Source of the DNA: Parvibaculum sp041688015
GTDB lineage: Bacteria; Pseudomonadota; Alphaproteobacteria; Parvibaculales; Parvibaculaceae
Assembly: GCA_041688015.1 (NCBI GenBank)
Contig: JBDNIY010000012.1
Coordinates: 62,001-126,000, forward strand
DNA: 64,000 bases
Direction: 5' to 3'
Each line of letters opens with the position of its first letter. The first letter of the stretch is position 1. Under the pieces are notes generated by a model, which was not told the DNA's origin, made no database searches, and was given only the letters and a program-made list of their open reading frames with translations. The translations under genes were made by a program, and so were the position numbers. This document shows, piece by piece, positions 16,425-24,358 of the stretch.

Positions 16425-17198
16425 ATGCTGACCGCACCCACGCTGAAAGACTTAGCTCATATCCATCACAGTTTTTTTACGCGTGAAGGCGGCGTCTCGA
16501 CCGGCATCTATGCCTCATTGAATGGCGGCCTCGGGTCCGACGATGACAAGGGTGCGGTCACCGAAAATCGCGCCCGCATCGCGCATGCCATTGGCGTCGC
16601 ATCGAGCCACTTACTCACCGTGCATCAAATCCATAGCGCCGATGTCGTCCATGTCACCGATCCCTGGACACCCGCCACCGCCCCTCAGGCAGACGGCATG
16701 GTGACGGACCGCGCAGGCATCGCGCTTGGCGTTCTTGCCGCTGATTGCACACCTGTCCTCTTTGCCGACGCGCAAGCGCAGATCATTGGGGCCTGCCACG
16801 CAGGCTGGAAAGGTGCCTTCACTGGCGTGACGGATGCCACCATCAAGGCGATGGTGAAACTCGGTGCTAAGCGCGAAAACATCATCGCCGCTGTTGGGCC
16901 TTGCATTTCACGCGAGGCCTATGAAGTCGGCCCAGAATTCCGCACCCGCTTTCTCGATGCCAACACAGCCCATGAAATCTGGTTCACGCCGTCTGCCCGC
17001 GACGGACATTTCATGTTTGACCTGACGGGTTATGTCGCCGCCCGTCTGGAGGCCGCAGGGATCGGCACTGTGTCGCGATTGAACCTCTGCACTTATGCCG
17101 ACGAACAAAGATTTTTCTCCTATCGCCGCACGACTCACCGCGGCGAGCGAGACTATGGCCGACAAATGTCGGTGATTGCGCTGAAGCCGGATGCTTAA
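16425..17198 (+). CDS. pgeF: Peptidoglycan editing factor PgeF (multicopper-oxidase-like laccase domain)
   Basis: The 257-residue protein has the YfiH/PgeF signatures: HHSFFTREGGVSTG at the start, QIHSADVVHV, ADCTPVLFAD and HAGWKGAF, plus CTYADEQRFFSYRR near the end. The conserved His and Cys form a metal site; PgeF in E. coli removes wrongly incorporated serine from peptidoglycan precursors. A TTG at 16416, overlapping the upstream stop, would add three residues; ATG 16425 is chosen as the conventional codon, without a strong ribosome site for either. Confidence 0.9.
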   Translation: MLTAPTLKDLAHIHHSFFTREGGVSTGIYASLNGGLGSDDDKGAVTENRARIAHAIGVASSHLLTVHQIHSADVVHVTDPWTPATAPQADGMVTDRAGIALGVLAADCTPVLFADAQAQIIGACHAGWKGAFTGVTDATIKAMVKLGAKRENIIAAVGPCISREAYEVGPEFRTRFLDANTAHEIWFTPSARDGHFMFDLTGYVAARLEAAGIGTVSRLNLCTYADEQRFFSYRRTTHRGERDYGRQMSVIALKPDA

Positions 17199-17272
17199 AC
17201 CCGGACGCCCAACGCCCCTCTTGCTACCCTAGTAAGGTACGAATCGTTTGATTCGCAAAGCTGGGTACCTAA

Positions 17273-17965
17273 ATGCTGACATCAAAAAATCACATGCCGC
17301 GACGGCTTCGCGTCAAAGCGGCTATTGTGCTGCTGGGCCTTGCGGCCTGCGCCGATGATGCCACGCTAAGCATGCCCACGCCCGCCTCATTCGCCAACCA
17401 AGCCAGCGGTCCTGTCACCATTACCCCATTGGGCTTGACCAGCCCTGTGGGCTTGCGCCTGCGCGGCTCCATCAACGGCCCAAGTGACAACAACCCAAGT
17501 GACAGCAACGATACATCGCGCTCACTGATCGACACCCTGAGCGTGCCCTCACTCGGCCCCGATGAAGATGTGGCAACCGCCAGCATCGCTAAAGCGCTGG
17601 CGGTGAAGCCTGATTTTGATGTGAGCATGGGCTTTGCGCCCGGCGATGGAGCTGAAGCACTCAGCACCGCTATGCGCAAGGCGCTGATCCGCTCTGCCCC
17701 GCCCGGCCATGCAGGCCACTTTCATGTGCGCGGCGAAGTGACCCTATCTTCCACCGATACCGGCGACACCGGCATTTCGATCGATTGGCAAGTGGCCCAC
17801 GCCGACGGGGCATTGATCGGCACCATCACCCAGACCAGCGCCGTCTCACCGTCAAAAATCGCAGGTATTTGGGGCGATTTCGCTGATTCTGCCGTGGCGC
17901 CTGCCGCACAAGGGGTCCGCGCCCTTCTCAGCCCCGTTTCGCGACATGAAGGCAACGCTTCGTGA
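17273..17965 (+). CDS. Putative lipoprotein of unknown function
   Basis: The 230-residue protein carries a basic N-terminus, a hydrophobic stretch and a lipobox ending LLGLAAC (cysteine about residue 29), pointing to lipidation by Lgt. The mature part is rich in Ser, Thr, Pro and Asp at first, then has a compact region with VSMGFAPGDGAEALSTAMRKAL and GISIDWQVAHADGALIGTITQTS. I do not recognise a family. It lies between pgeF and prs on the same strand. ATG 17294 (second Met) is an alternative start just before the basic region. Confidence 0.72.
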   Translation: MLTSKNHMPRRLRVKAAIVLLGLAACADDATLSMPTPASFANQASGPVTITPLGLTSPVGLRLRGSINGPSDNNPSDSNDTSRSLIDTLSVPSLGPDEDVATASIAKALAVKPDFDVSMGFAPGDGAEALSTAMRKALIRSAPPGHAGHFHVRGEVTLSSTDTGDTGISIDWQVAHADGALIGTITQTSAVSPSKIAGIWGDFADSAVAPAAQGVRALLSPVSRHEGNAS

Positions 17966-18091
17966 ACCGTTTGACCAATCAGGGTGCGATCTACCCTTAC
18001 CCCTGTTTACAGCCCATGAGCGCCTTGTTAAAACGCGCTCGCACCGTCGCAGCAGTGTCACGCGGCGGTATTCCCCGGGAGTTTTAAGGCC

Positions 18092-19024
18092 ATGAAGCTT
18101 GTTGCAGGCAATTCAAACCGGGCGCTGTCCGAATCCATTGCAGATTATCTCCAATTGCCTCTGACCAAATCGCTCGTCCGACGCTTTGCAGATATGGAAG
18201 TCTTCGTCGAGATTCAGGAAAACGTGCGCGGCGAAGATGTCTTTGTCATTCAATCGACCTCCTACCCCGCCAATGACCACATGATGGAACTGCTCATCAT
18301 CATTGATGCACTGAGGCGCGCGTCGGCGCGTCGCATCACTGCCGTGCTGCCCTATTTCGGCTATGCCCGCCAAGACCGCAAACCGGGGCCCCGCTCGCCC
18401 ATTTCCGCTAAACTCGTTGCCAATCTCATCACCACGGCAGGCGCGAACCGCGTGCTGACGCTTGACCTTCATGCGGGCCAGATTCAGGGCTTCTTCGATA
18501 TTCCGACCGACAACCTGTTTGGCGCGCCGGTTCTGACGCAGGACATTCGGGCACACTATCAGGGCCAAGACCTGATGATCATTTCGCCCGACGTCGGCGG
18601 CGTGGTGCGCGCCCGCGCCATCGCCAAACGCATCGGGGCCGACCTCGCCATCGTCGATAAACGCCGCGAAAGCGCAGGCGAAAGCGAAGTCATGAACATC
18701 ATCGGTGACGTCAAAGGCCGTACCTGCATCCTCGTTGACGACATCGTGGATAGCGCAGGCACGCTTTGCAACGCCGCCGAGGCGCTGCTGGCCAAGGGCG
18801 CAACGCAGGTGTCGGCCTATGTCACCCATGGCGTGCTGTCGGGCGGCGCGGTCGCCCGTGTGGCCGCCTCGCAATTGAAAGAATTGGTCATCACCGACAG
18901 CATTCAGGCCACAGAGGCTGTCCGCGTCGCCCACAATATCCGCACCATCGCCATCGCCCCCCTGATCGGCGAAGCCATGCGGCGCACGGCGGAAGAACGC
19001 TCGGTTTCGAGCCTATTCGACTGA
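18092..19024 (+). CDS. prs: Ribose-phosphate pyrophosphokinase
   Basis: Prs makes PRPP from ribose 5-phosphate and ATP for nucleotide, histidine and NAD synthesis. The 310-residue protein has FADMEVFVEI, the ATP-loop segment YFGYARQDRK, the histidine of LDLHAGQIQGFFD and the PRPP-binding loop CILVDDIVDSAGTLC. Length is standard. The following gene encodes ribosomal protein L25/Ctc, the usual alphaproteobacterial order prs-rplY-pth-ychF. Confidence 0.97.
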   Translation: MKLVAGNSNRALSESIADYLQLPLTKSLVRRFADMEVFVEIQENVRGEDVFVIQSTSYPANDHMMELLIIIDALRRASARRITAVLPYFGYARQDRKPGPRSPISAKLVANLITTAGANRVLTLDLHAGQIQGFFDIPTDNLFGAPVLTQDIRAHYQGQDLMIISPDVGGVVRARAIAKRIGADLAIVDKRRESAGESEVMNIIGDVKGRTCILVDDIVDSAGTLCNAAEALLAKGATQVSAYVTHGVLSGGAVARVAASQLKELVITDSIQATEAVRVAHNIRTIAIAPLIGEAMRRTAEERSVSSLFD

Positions 19025-19198
19025 TTGAACCACCCCACTCGGCCCACCCGCCGCAGGCCCAAGCCCTTATTCCGGCTTGAGTTTTCTAGCCCCACTAGCT
19101 ATAACCCGCCCCAATCGACGTCCACACCCCTGGAGGAAACGTCGTATGCGCTCGAGGCAGCCTGCCATCGAGGCATTTTTTGTTGGAGAATCAAGACC

Positions 19199-19885
19199 AT
19201 GGCCGAGACATTGACGCTCAAGGCCGAGGCACGTACGAAGAGCAGCAAGGGGGCTGTTCGTTCGCTTCGTCTCGCAGGCCGCGTCCCCGCCGTTATCTAC
19301 GGCGACAAGAAGACCCCTGAACTCATTACAGTTGATTACAAGACGGTCAGCGCCCTTTACCTAAAAGGCGCTTTCACCAGTCTCGCAATGAACATTGATG
19401 TTGACGGCAAGACTGAACGTGTGATTCCGCGCGATGTGCAGCGCGAAGTCGTCCGCGACTACATCATCCATATCGATTTCTTGCGCCTCGGCAAAAACGC
19501 AACCATTAGCGTCGATGTGCCCGTGCAATTCATCAATCACGAATCTTCGCCGGGCCTTAAGGCAGGTGGCACGCTCAATGTCGTTCGTCACGAAGTCGAA
19601 CTCATCTGCCCGGCCGATGCGATCCCCTCAGTGCTTGAGGTTGATCTCTCTACCTTCAATCTAGGTGACTCGATCCACATCTCGTCCGTCAAGCTGCCCG
19701 CCAATGTACGTCCGGCGATCGGCGACCGTGACTTCACCATCGCCACGATTGCGACACCGGCGGCGACCGCCTCGGCCGGCGTCAATGACGACGATGCCAA
19801 GGAAGCCGCAGCCGCGGCCAGCGCCAAGGAAGCGGCAGCCGCTAAAGCAGCGCCTGCTGGCGTGAAGGCACCGGAAAAGAAGTAA
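19199..19885 (+). CDS. rplY: 50S ribosomal protein L25/general stress protein Ctc
   Basis: The 228-residue protein is the long Ctc-type L25 that binds 5S rRNA: an N-terminal L25 domain (LKAEARTKSSKGAVRSLRLAGRVPAVIYG) and a C-terminal beta domain (VPVQFINHESSPGLKAGGTLNVVRHEVEL). An Ala/Lys-rich tail of about 35 residues follows. ATG 19199 is chosen because GGAGAA lies 8 bases upstream and the conserved domain begins there; the 174 bases between prs and this start hold no gene. Confidence 0.95.
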   Translation: MAETLTLKAEARTKSSKGAVRSLRLAGRVPAVIYGDKKTPELITVDYKTVSALYLKGAFTSLAMNIDVDGKTERVIPRDVQREVVRDYIIHIDFLRLGKNATISVDVPVQFINHESSPGLKAGGTLNVVRHEVELICPADAIPSVLEVDLSTFNLGDSIHISSVKLPANVRPAIGDRDFTIATIATPAATASAGVNDDDAKEAAAAASAKEAAAAKAAPAGVKAPEKK

Positions 19886-19925
19886 CGATCAGGTTTTCGG
19901 GACAAACAAAAAAGGAGCCCGCGCA

Positions 19926-20594
19926 ATGTTGTTGCTCGTGGGCCTTGGCAATCCCGGACCCAAATATGCCTTCAACCGGCATAATATCGGCTTTATGGCG
20001 GTGGACTCGATTGTCCACCGCCATTCCTTTTCGGCTGAGCGCCAACGTTTTCAAAGTCTGACCTATGACGGCACGTTGGGCGGCGAAAAAGTAATCGCCG
20101 TGAAGCCGATGACCTATATGAACGAGAGCGGGCGCGCGGTCGGCGAAGCACTGCGCTTCTTCAAACTCGAGCCGCAAGACGTTGTCGTCATCCATGATGA
20201 GTTGGACTTGCCTCAGGGCAAGCTGCGCATCAAGACCGGCGGCGGCGCGGGCGGCCACAATGGCATCAAGTCAATCATCCAGCATATTGGCGAAAACTTC
20301 CGTCGTGTGCGTATCGGCATTGGCCACCCTCTTGGAAAAGATGGCGCCGGTCCCAAAGACCGCGAACGGGTAATCAATTCTGTGCTTGGTGATTTTTCGA
20401 AAGCCGAAATGCAGTGGGTCGTGCCGCTTCTCGACATCATCGTGGCCGAGGCTCCGCTGCTCGGCGAAGGCCGCTTCAACAGTTTCGCCAATCGGGTACA
20501 TCTGACGTTGAACCCGCCAAAGCCTAAAGAAGAAAAGCCGACCAAGGCCAAGAAGGCCGATAAAGACAAAATTGAAGAGAGTGGAGACGAATAG
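19926..20594 (+). CDS. pth: Peptidyl-tRNA hydrolase
   Basis: Pth releases tRNA from peptidyl-tRNAs that drop off the ribosome. The 222-residue protein has LVGLGNPGPKYAFNRHNIGFM with the catalytic histidine, the KPMTYMNESGRAV segment and HDELDLPQGKLRIKTGGGAGGHNG. A Lys/Glu-rich C-terminal tail (about residues 197-222) extends beyond the usual 190 residues. AAAGGAG lies 9 bases upstream of the ATG. Confidence 0.96.
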   Translation: MLLLVGLGNPGPKYAFNRHNIGFMAVDSIVHRHSFSAERQRFQSLTYDGTLGGEKVIAVKPMTYMNESGRAVGEALRFFKLEPQDVVVIHDELDLPQGKLRIKTGGGAGGHNGIKSIIQHIGENFRRVRIGIGHPLGKDGAGPKDRERVINSVLGDFSKAEMQWVVPLLDIIVAEAPLLGEGRFNSFANRVHLTLNPPKPKEEKPTKAKKADKDKIEESGDE

Positions 20595-20596
20595 TC

Positions 20597-21706
20597 ATGG
20601 GTTTCAAATGCGGCATCGTCGGCCTGCCCAATGTCGGCAAATCGACCCTTTTCAATGCGCTCACCCAGACAGCGGCAGCGCAAGCCGCCAACTATCCCTT
20701 CTGCACCATCGAACCCAACGTTGGTGAAGTGGCTGTGCCGGACCCGCGCATGGAAGCGCTGGCAAAAATCGCGGGCAGCAAGGAAATCATCCCGACACGC
20801 CTCACCTTCGTAGACATCGCAGGCCTCGTCAAAGGCGCGTCCAAAGGCGAAGGCCTCGGCAACCAGTTCCTCGCCAATATTCGCGAAGTGGACGCGGTGG
20901 CCTATGTGTTGCGCTGTTTTGTGGACGACGACATCATCCATGTCGAAAAGCGCATCGACCCGCTGGCCGACGCTGAAATCGTCGAGACCGAATTGATGCT
21001 GGCCGACCTGGAGAGTCTCGAAAAGCGCGTCGCCAATCTGGAAAAGAAAGCCAAGGGCGGCGACAAGGAAGCCAAGCTGCAAGTTGAACTCATCCACACC
21101 GCACTCGTCTATCTACGTGAAGGCCGCCCGGCGCGCTTTGCCACCAAGGAAGGCAAGATCGCCGAAGACGACATGAAGGAATGGGAAGGCTTAAACCTGC
21201 TGACCTCCAAGCCGGTACTCTATGTCTGCAACGTGGAAGAAGCATCGGCCGCCACCGGCAACGAATATTCCAAACTGGTTGAAGCGCGCGCCAAGGCCGA
21301 AGGCGCTGAAAGCGTTGTCATCTCGGCGCGCATCGAAGAAGAAGTCGCCCAACTCCCCAACGAGGATCGCAGCGAATATCTCGAAACGCTGGGCCTCACA
21401 GAGCCAGGGCTCAATCGTCTAATCTTTGCAGGCTATCGCCTGCTCCACCTCATCACCTATTTCACGGTCGGCCCGAAAGAAACCCGCGCCTGGACTATCA
21501 CCGAAGGCACACGCGGCCCCAAGGCGGCCGGCGTCATCCATACCGATTTTGAAAAAGGCTACATCCGCGCCGAAACCATCGCCTATGCCGACTACACCGC
21601 GTTGAACGGCGAACAAGGTGCGAAGGCGGCCGGTAAGGCGCGCTCTGAAGGCAAGGAATATGTCGTGCAAGACGGCGACGTACTGCACTTCCTGTTTAAT
21701 AATTAA
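20597..21706 (+). CDS. ychF: Redox-regulated ribosome-associated ATPase YchF (OLA1 family)
   Basis: The 369-residue protein has the Obg-type G1 loop GLPNVGKSTLFNALTQ, NYPFCTIEPNVG, the switch II DIAGLVKGASKGEGLGN, a coiled-coil insert (residues about 130-160) and the C-terminal TGS domain (GPKETRAWTITEGTRGPKAAGVIHTDFEKG). YchF prefers ATP over GTP and associates with ribosomes. It follows pth by 2 bases and closes the prs-rplY-pth-ychF run. Confidence 0.97.
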   Translation: MGFKCGIVGLPNVGKSTLFNALTQTAAAQAANYPFCTIEPNVGEVAVPDPRMEALAKIAGSKEIIPTRLTFVDIAGLVKGASKGEGLGNQFLANIREVDAVAYVLRCFVDDDIIHVEKRIDPLADAEIVETELMLADLESLEKRVANLEKKAKGGDKEAKLQVELIHTALVYLREGRPARFATKEGKIAEDDMKEWEGLNLLTSKPVLYVCNVEEASAATGNEYSKLVEARAKAEGAESVVISARIEEEVAQLPNEDRSEYLETLGLTEPGLNRLIFAGYRLLHLITYFTVGPKETRAWTITEGTRGPKAAGVIHTDFEKGYIRAETIAYADYTALNGEQGAKAAGKARSEGKEYVVQDGDVLHFLFNN

Positions 21707-21838
21707 GTCAGGTTCACACACGCTCCGTTGTCACCCCGGCTTCTGAATTTGGCTACACAGAAAACACTTCAAACATTGCCCCTGCCCCGTTTGCGATGAC
21801 ATGATGCTTCTCAGAAAATAAAATTCAGGGAGCCCGCT

Positions 21839-22516
21839 ATGTCGCACAAAGGCCAGATGATCGCGCTCAAGAGCGCCGACGGTACATCGGTTGATTGTTA
21901 TCACGTCAAAGCTGAGGGTGCCCGCAAAGGTGGCCTCGTCCTTATCATGGAAATCTTCGGCGTCACCGCACACATCAAAGACCTCTGCGACGGCTATGCG
22001 GCACGCGGCTATGACGTCGTCTCGCCACAGCTTTATGATCGCACGGTGAAGGGCTTTGAAGCCACTTACTCTCAGGAAGACATCCAAGCCTCGCTCAAGT
22101 ACCGCGCCGACATTACCACCGAAAATTTTGTTGATGACGTAACGATGTGCGTCAATAAACTCAAAGCCGACGGCAACGCCAAAACCTTCATCACTGGCTA
22201 TTGCTACGGCGGCACAGTCGCATGGGTCGCCGCCTGCCGCATCGCTGGCCTCAATGCGGCCTCATGCTATTACGGCGGCGGCATCAAGGGCTTCATCACT
22301 GAAAATCCACGGGTGCCGACCATCTGTCACTTCGGCGAAAAAGATCACAGCATTCCGATCGACGATGTGCGCGCCATCGAAGCTGCACATCCAGACGTTA
22401 AAGCCTATATCTATGACGCCGACCACGGCTTCAACTCAGACCGCCGCAACAACTATGACAAGGCGTCTGCCGAATTGGCACTAAAGCGCACGCTAGAATT
22501 GTTCGACAGCGTTTGA
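21839..22516 (+). CDS. Dienelactone hydrolase family protein
   Basis: The 225-residue alpha/beta hydrolase has the dienelactone-hydrolase nucleophile C122 in ITGYCYGGTVAW, an aspartate in HFGEKDHSIP and the catalytic histidine in DADHGFNSDRR. The family hydrolyses dienelactones in chlorocatechol breakdown, but most chromosomal members like this act on unknown esters or lactones. It stands alone, 132 bases after ychF, with AGGGAG 8 bases before the ATG. Confidence 0.88.
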   Translation: MSHKGQMIALKSADGTSVDCYHVKAEGARKGGLVLIMEIFGVTAHIKDLCDGYAARGYDVVSPQLYDRTVKGFEATYSQEDIQASLKYRADITTENFVDDVTMCVNKLKADGNAKTFITGYCYGGTVAWVAACRIAGLNAASCYYGGGIKGFITENPRVPTICHFGEKDHSIPIDDVRAIEAAHPDVKAYIYDADHGFNSDRRNNYDKASAELALKRTLELFDSV

Positions 22517-22563
22517 CAATGCACAAGGGAGGCTGAGGCCTTCATTTTTGTTGGGCTATTTGA

Positions 22564-22575
22564 ATTGTACACAAT
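22564..22575. promoter_or_regulatory. OhrR operator upstream of ohrR
   Basis: ATTGTACACAAT (arms ATTG/CAAT around TACA) lies 47 bases before the ohrR start in AT-rich sequence. A nearly identical site is found upstream of ohr (23191-23206), which supports one regulator acting at both. Confidence 0.7.
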
Positions 22576-22622
22576 CAATTTGATCACCATATACTGGTGC
22601 ATCTGTCTTCCATGGTGCCCAT

Positions 22623-23060
22623 ATGAAAAATCCGTTTGACCCCCTCCGCCTCGACAACCAACTCTGCTTTGCGCTTTATTCCTCATCGCATCTGATGACG
22701 AAGATTTACAAGCCTCTGTTGAAGGAAATCGGCCTGACCTATCCGCAGTATCTGGTCATGCTGGCGCTCTGGGAAGAAGACGACGTGACCGTCGGCGCGC
22801 TGGGCGAAAAGCTCTATCTGGACAGCGGCACGCTGACCCCACTGCTGAAACGCATGGAAACCGCAAAATTGCTGAAACGTGCCCGCAGTGGATCGGACGA
22901 ACGTCAGGTCTTTATCCACCTGACCGACAAGGGCCGTGCGCTCAAACGCGCCGCCGTCTCCATCCCCGCCCGCGCCGGGGCCGCGACCGGCCTCGGCATC
23001 TTGGAAATCACCAAGCTGCGCAAACAACTGACAAAATTGCAGGCCGAACTGGCGGAATAG
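22623..23060 (+). CDS. ohrR: Organic hydroperoxide-sensing MarR repressor OhrR
   Basis: The 145-residue MarR protein has the sensing cysteine at exactly C15 (RLDNQLCFALYSSS), the tyrosines of the OhrR pocket (TYPQYLVML), a winged helix (LYLDSGTLTPLLKRMETAKLL) and a DERQVFIHLTDKG wing. Oxidation of the single N-terminal cysteine by organic peroxides releases OhrR from DNA. The target gene ohr is the next gene downstream, 194 bases away, with its own operator. Confidence 0.92.
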   Translation: MKNPFDPLRLDNQLCFALYSSSHLMTKIYKPLLKEIGLTYPQYLVMLALWEEDDVTVGALGEKLYLDSGTLTPLLKRMETAKLLKRARSGSDERQVFIHLTDKGRALKRAAVSIPARAGAATGLGILEITKLRKQLTKLQAELAE

Positions 23061-23080
23061 ACGTTCTCCACACGCCTTTC

Positions 23081-23172
23081 ATGTCATGGCCGGACTTGAT
23101 CCGGCCATCCACGTCTTACGGCATCAATCGCGGCAAAGACGTGGATACGCGGGTCAAGCCCGCGCATGACAT
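23081..23172. repeat. Palindromic intergenic element between ohrR and ohr (family B)
   Basis: The element begins ATGTCATG (23081) and ends CATGACAT (23172); inside it, GGCCGGACTTGATCCGGCC and GCGGGTCAAGCCCGC form two hairpins, and CACGTC/GACGTG further pair the halves. Elements built like this (two hairpins of rccgg..tg/ca..ccggy type with matching ends) are widespread in alphaproteobacterial intergenic regions. It separates ohrR from the ohr promoter. Confidence 0.75.
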
Positions 23173-23190
23173 CAAATTTCTCAAAAATAT

Positions 23191-23206
23191 ATATTGCACA
23201 CAATAT
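23191..23206. promoter_or_regulatory. OhrR operator upstream of ohr
   Basis: ATATTG-CACA-CAATAT is a perfect 6-bp-arm palindrome 48 bases before the ohr start. It shares ATTGyACACAAT with the site at 22564-22575, fitting repression of ohr by OhrR. Confidence 0.75.
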
Positions 23207-23254
23207 AATTGCTTCCTATATAAATACTATCACCCCCTCAAAAGGAGCATCCCC

Positions 23255-23677
23255 ATGAAAATCCTCTACACAGCCCATGCCACCTCAACAGGCGGCCGCA
23301 CCGGCGAAGCGAAGTCCTCCGATGGCCAACTCGCCGTCAAGCTCGTCACTGTCGAGGCCCTCGGCGGCAAAGGCGGCGAAGGCACCAATCCTGAGCAGCT
23401 TTTTGCAGCCGGTTATTCCGCCTGCTTCCTCTCCGCCATGCATCTCGTGGGCGGTCAGCAGAAAAAGACCATCCCCGCTGACGCATCGATCACGGCAGAT
23501 GTTGGCATCGGTCCGCAAGACAGCGGCGTCGGCTTCAACCTGGCCATAACGCTCAATGTCACGCTTCCGGGCATGGACAAGGCCGAGGCAAAGAAATTGC
23601 TCGAAGACACGCATCAAGTGTGCCCCTATTCAAACGCCACACGCGGCAATGTTGACGTGAAACTCGTCGTCGCTTGA
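23255..23677 (+). CDS. ohr: Organic hydroperoxide resistance protein Ohr
   Basis: Ohr is a thiol peroxidase of the OsmC/Ohr fold that reduces fatty-acid and other organic hydroperoxides, usually with lipoylated proteins as reductant. The 140-residue protein has both active cysteines: C57 in AAGYSACFLSAM and C123 in HQVCPYSNATRGN. ATG 23255 has AAGGAG 7 bases upstream. It is controlled by the operator at 23191-23206, and a glutathione peroxidase gene follows 44 bases later. Confidence 0.95.
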   Translation: MKILYTAHATSTGGRTGEAKSSDGQLAVKLVTVEALGGKGGEGTNPEQLFAAGYSACFLSAMHLVGGQQKKTIPADASITADVGIGPQDSGVGFNLAITLNVTLPGMDKAEAKKLLEDTHQVCPYSNATRGNVDVKLVVA

Positions 23678-23721
23678 TCAAAGCCGACAAACTCGCCCTG
23701 ACAAACTCGCAAGGACCCCAC

Positions 23722-24219
23722 ATGGCGCGCGACAAGACCAAAACGGCCTTCGACTTTGACTTCCAAAGCCTCAAGGGCAAGTCTTTACCCTTGAGGGCCT
23801 TTGCCGGTCAGCCGGTTATCATCGTCAATACCGCATCAAAATGCGGCTTCACGCCTCAATACAAGGGGCTGGAAGCGGTGTGGCAAAAGCACAAGGCCGA
23901 TGGCCTTGTCGTGCTTGGGGTCCCCTCCAATGACTTTGCAGGCCAGGAGCCCGGCAACGCTCTGGAGATCTCCGAGTTCTGCGAGGTCAATTTCGGTGTT
24001 GATTTTCCGCTCACCGAAAAAGTCCACGTCAGGGGATCAAACGCCCATCCGCTGTTTGATTGGCTTGGCGAGAAGGGCGGATTGCTCGCTCGGCCCCGCT
24101 GGAACTTCTACAAATATTTCATTGGCCGCGATGGTCAGTTGAAGACTTGGTTCTCCAGCATCACGACACCCGATAGCGCGAAATTTCAATCAGCTGTGAA
24201 AAGGCTGATGGCCGAGTGA
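23722..24219 (+). CDS. Glutathione peroxidase family protein
   Basis: The 165-residue thiol peroxidase has catalytic C41 (NTASKCGFTPQYKGL) in place of selenocysteine, and the tryptophan/asparagine motif WNFYKYFIG. The LGVPSNDFAGQEPG segment supplies the catalytic glutamine. Bacterial cysteine versions generally use thioredoxin rather than glutathione. ATG 23722 is chosen because AAGGA lies 6 bases upstream; an upstream TTG frame overlaps ohr. It probably shares the ohr peroxide-inducible transcript. Confidence 0.92.
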   Translation: MARDKTKTAFDFDFQSLKGKSLPLRAFAGQPVIIVNTASKCGFTPQYKGLEAVWQKHKADGLVVLGVPSNDFAGQEPGNALEISEFCEVNFGVDFPLTEKVHVRGSNAHPLFDWLGEKGGLLARPRWNFYKYFIGRDGQLKTWFSSITTPDSAKFQSAVKRLMAE

Positions 24220-24251
24220 TGTGAGACAACGACAATCCTTCGAGACGGGCC

Positions 24252-24344
24252 ATCCTTCGAGACGGGCCAAGGGGCCCTCCTCAGGATGAGGTTCTTTATA
24301 TAATCCTCATCCTGAGGAGGCGCTCTTGCGCCGTCTCGAAGGAT
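24252..24344. repeat. Palindromic repeat (family A), also acts as hairpin between convergent genes
   Basis: Outer arms ATCCTTCGAGACGG (24252-24265) / CCGTCTCGAAGGAT (24331-24344) and inner arms CTCCTCAGGATGAGG (24277-24291) / CCTCATCCTGAGGAG (24305-24319) pair around an AT loop. A partial extra copy of the left end precedes it at 24235-24249. A degenerate relative lies at 3012-3109. Its place between convergent genes means it could stop transcription from both sides. Confidence 0.85.
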
Positions 24345-24358
24345 CGAGGCCCCTGACC

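Noticed and set aside
17238..17253. Short hairpin with arms GAATC and GATTC before the lipoprotein gene at 17273
   Set aside because: Arms are too short and no T-run follows; not convincing as a terminator or operator.
18113..18934. Minus-strand open frame opposite prs
   Set aside because: prs is intact and conserved; the antisense frame shows no family features.
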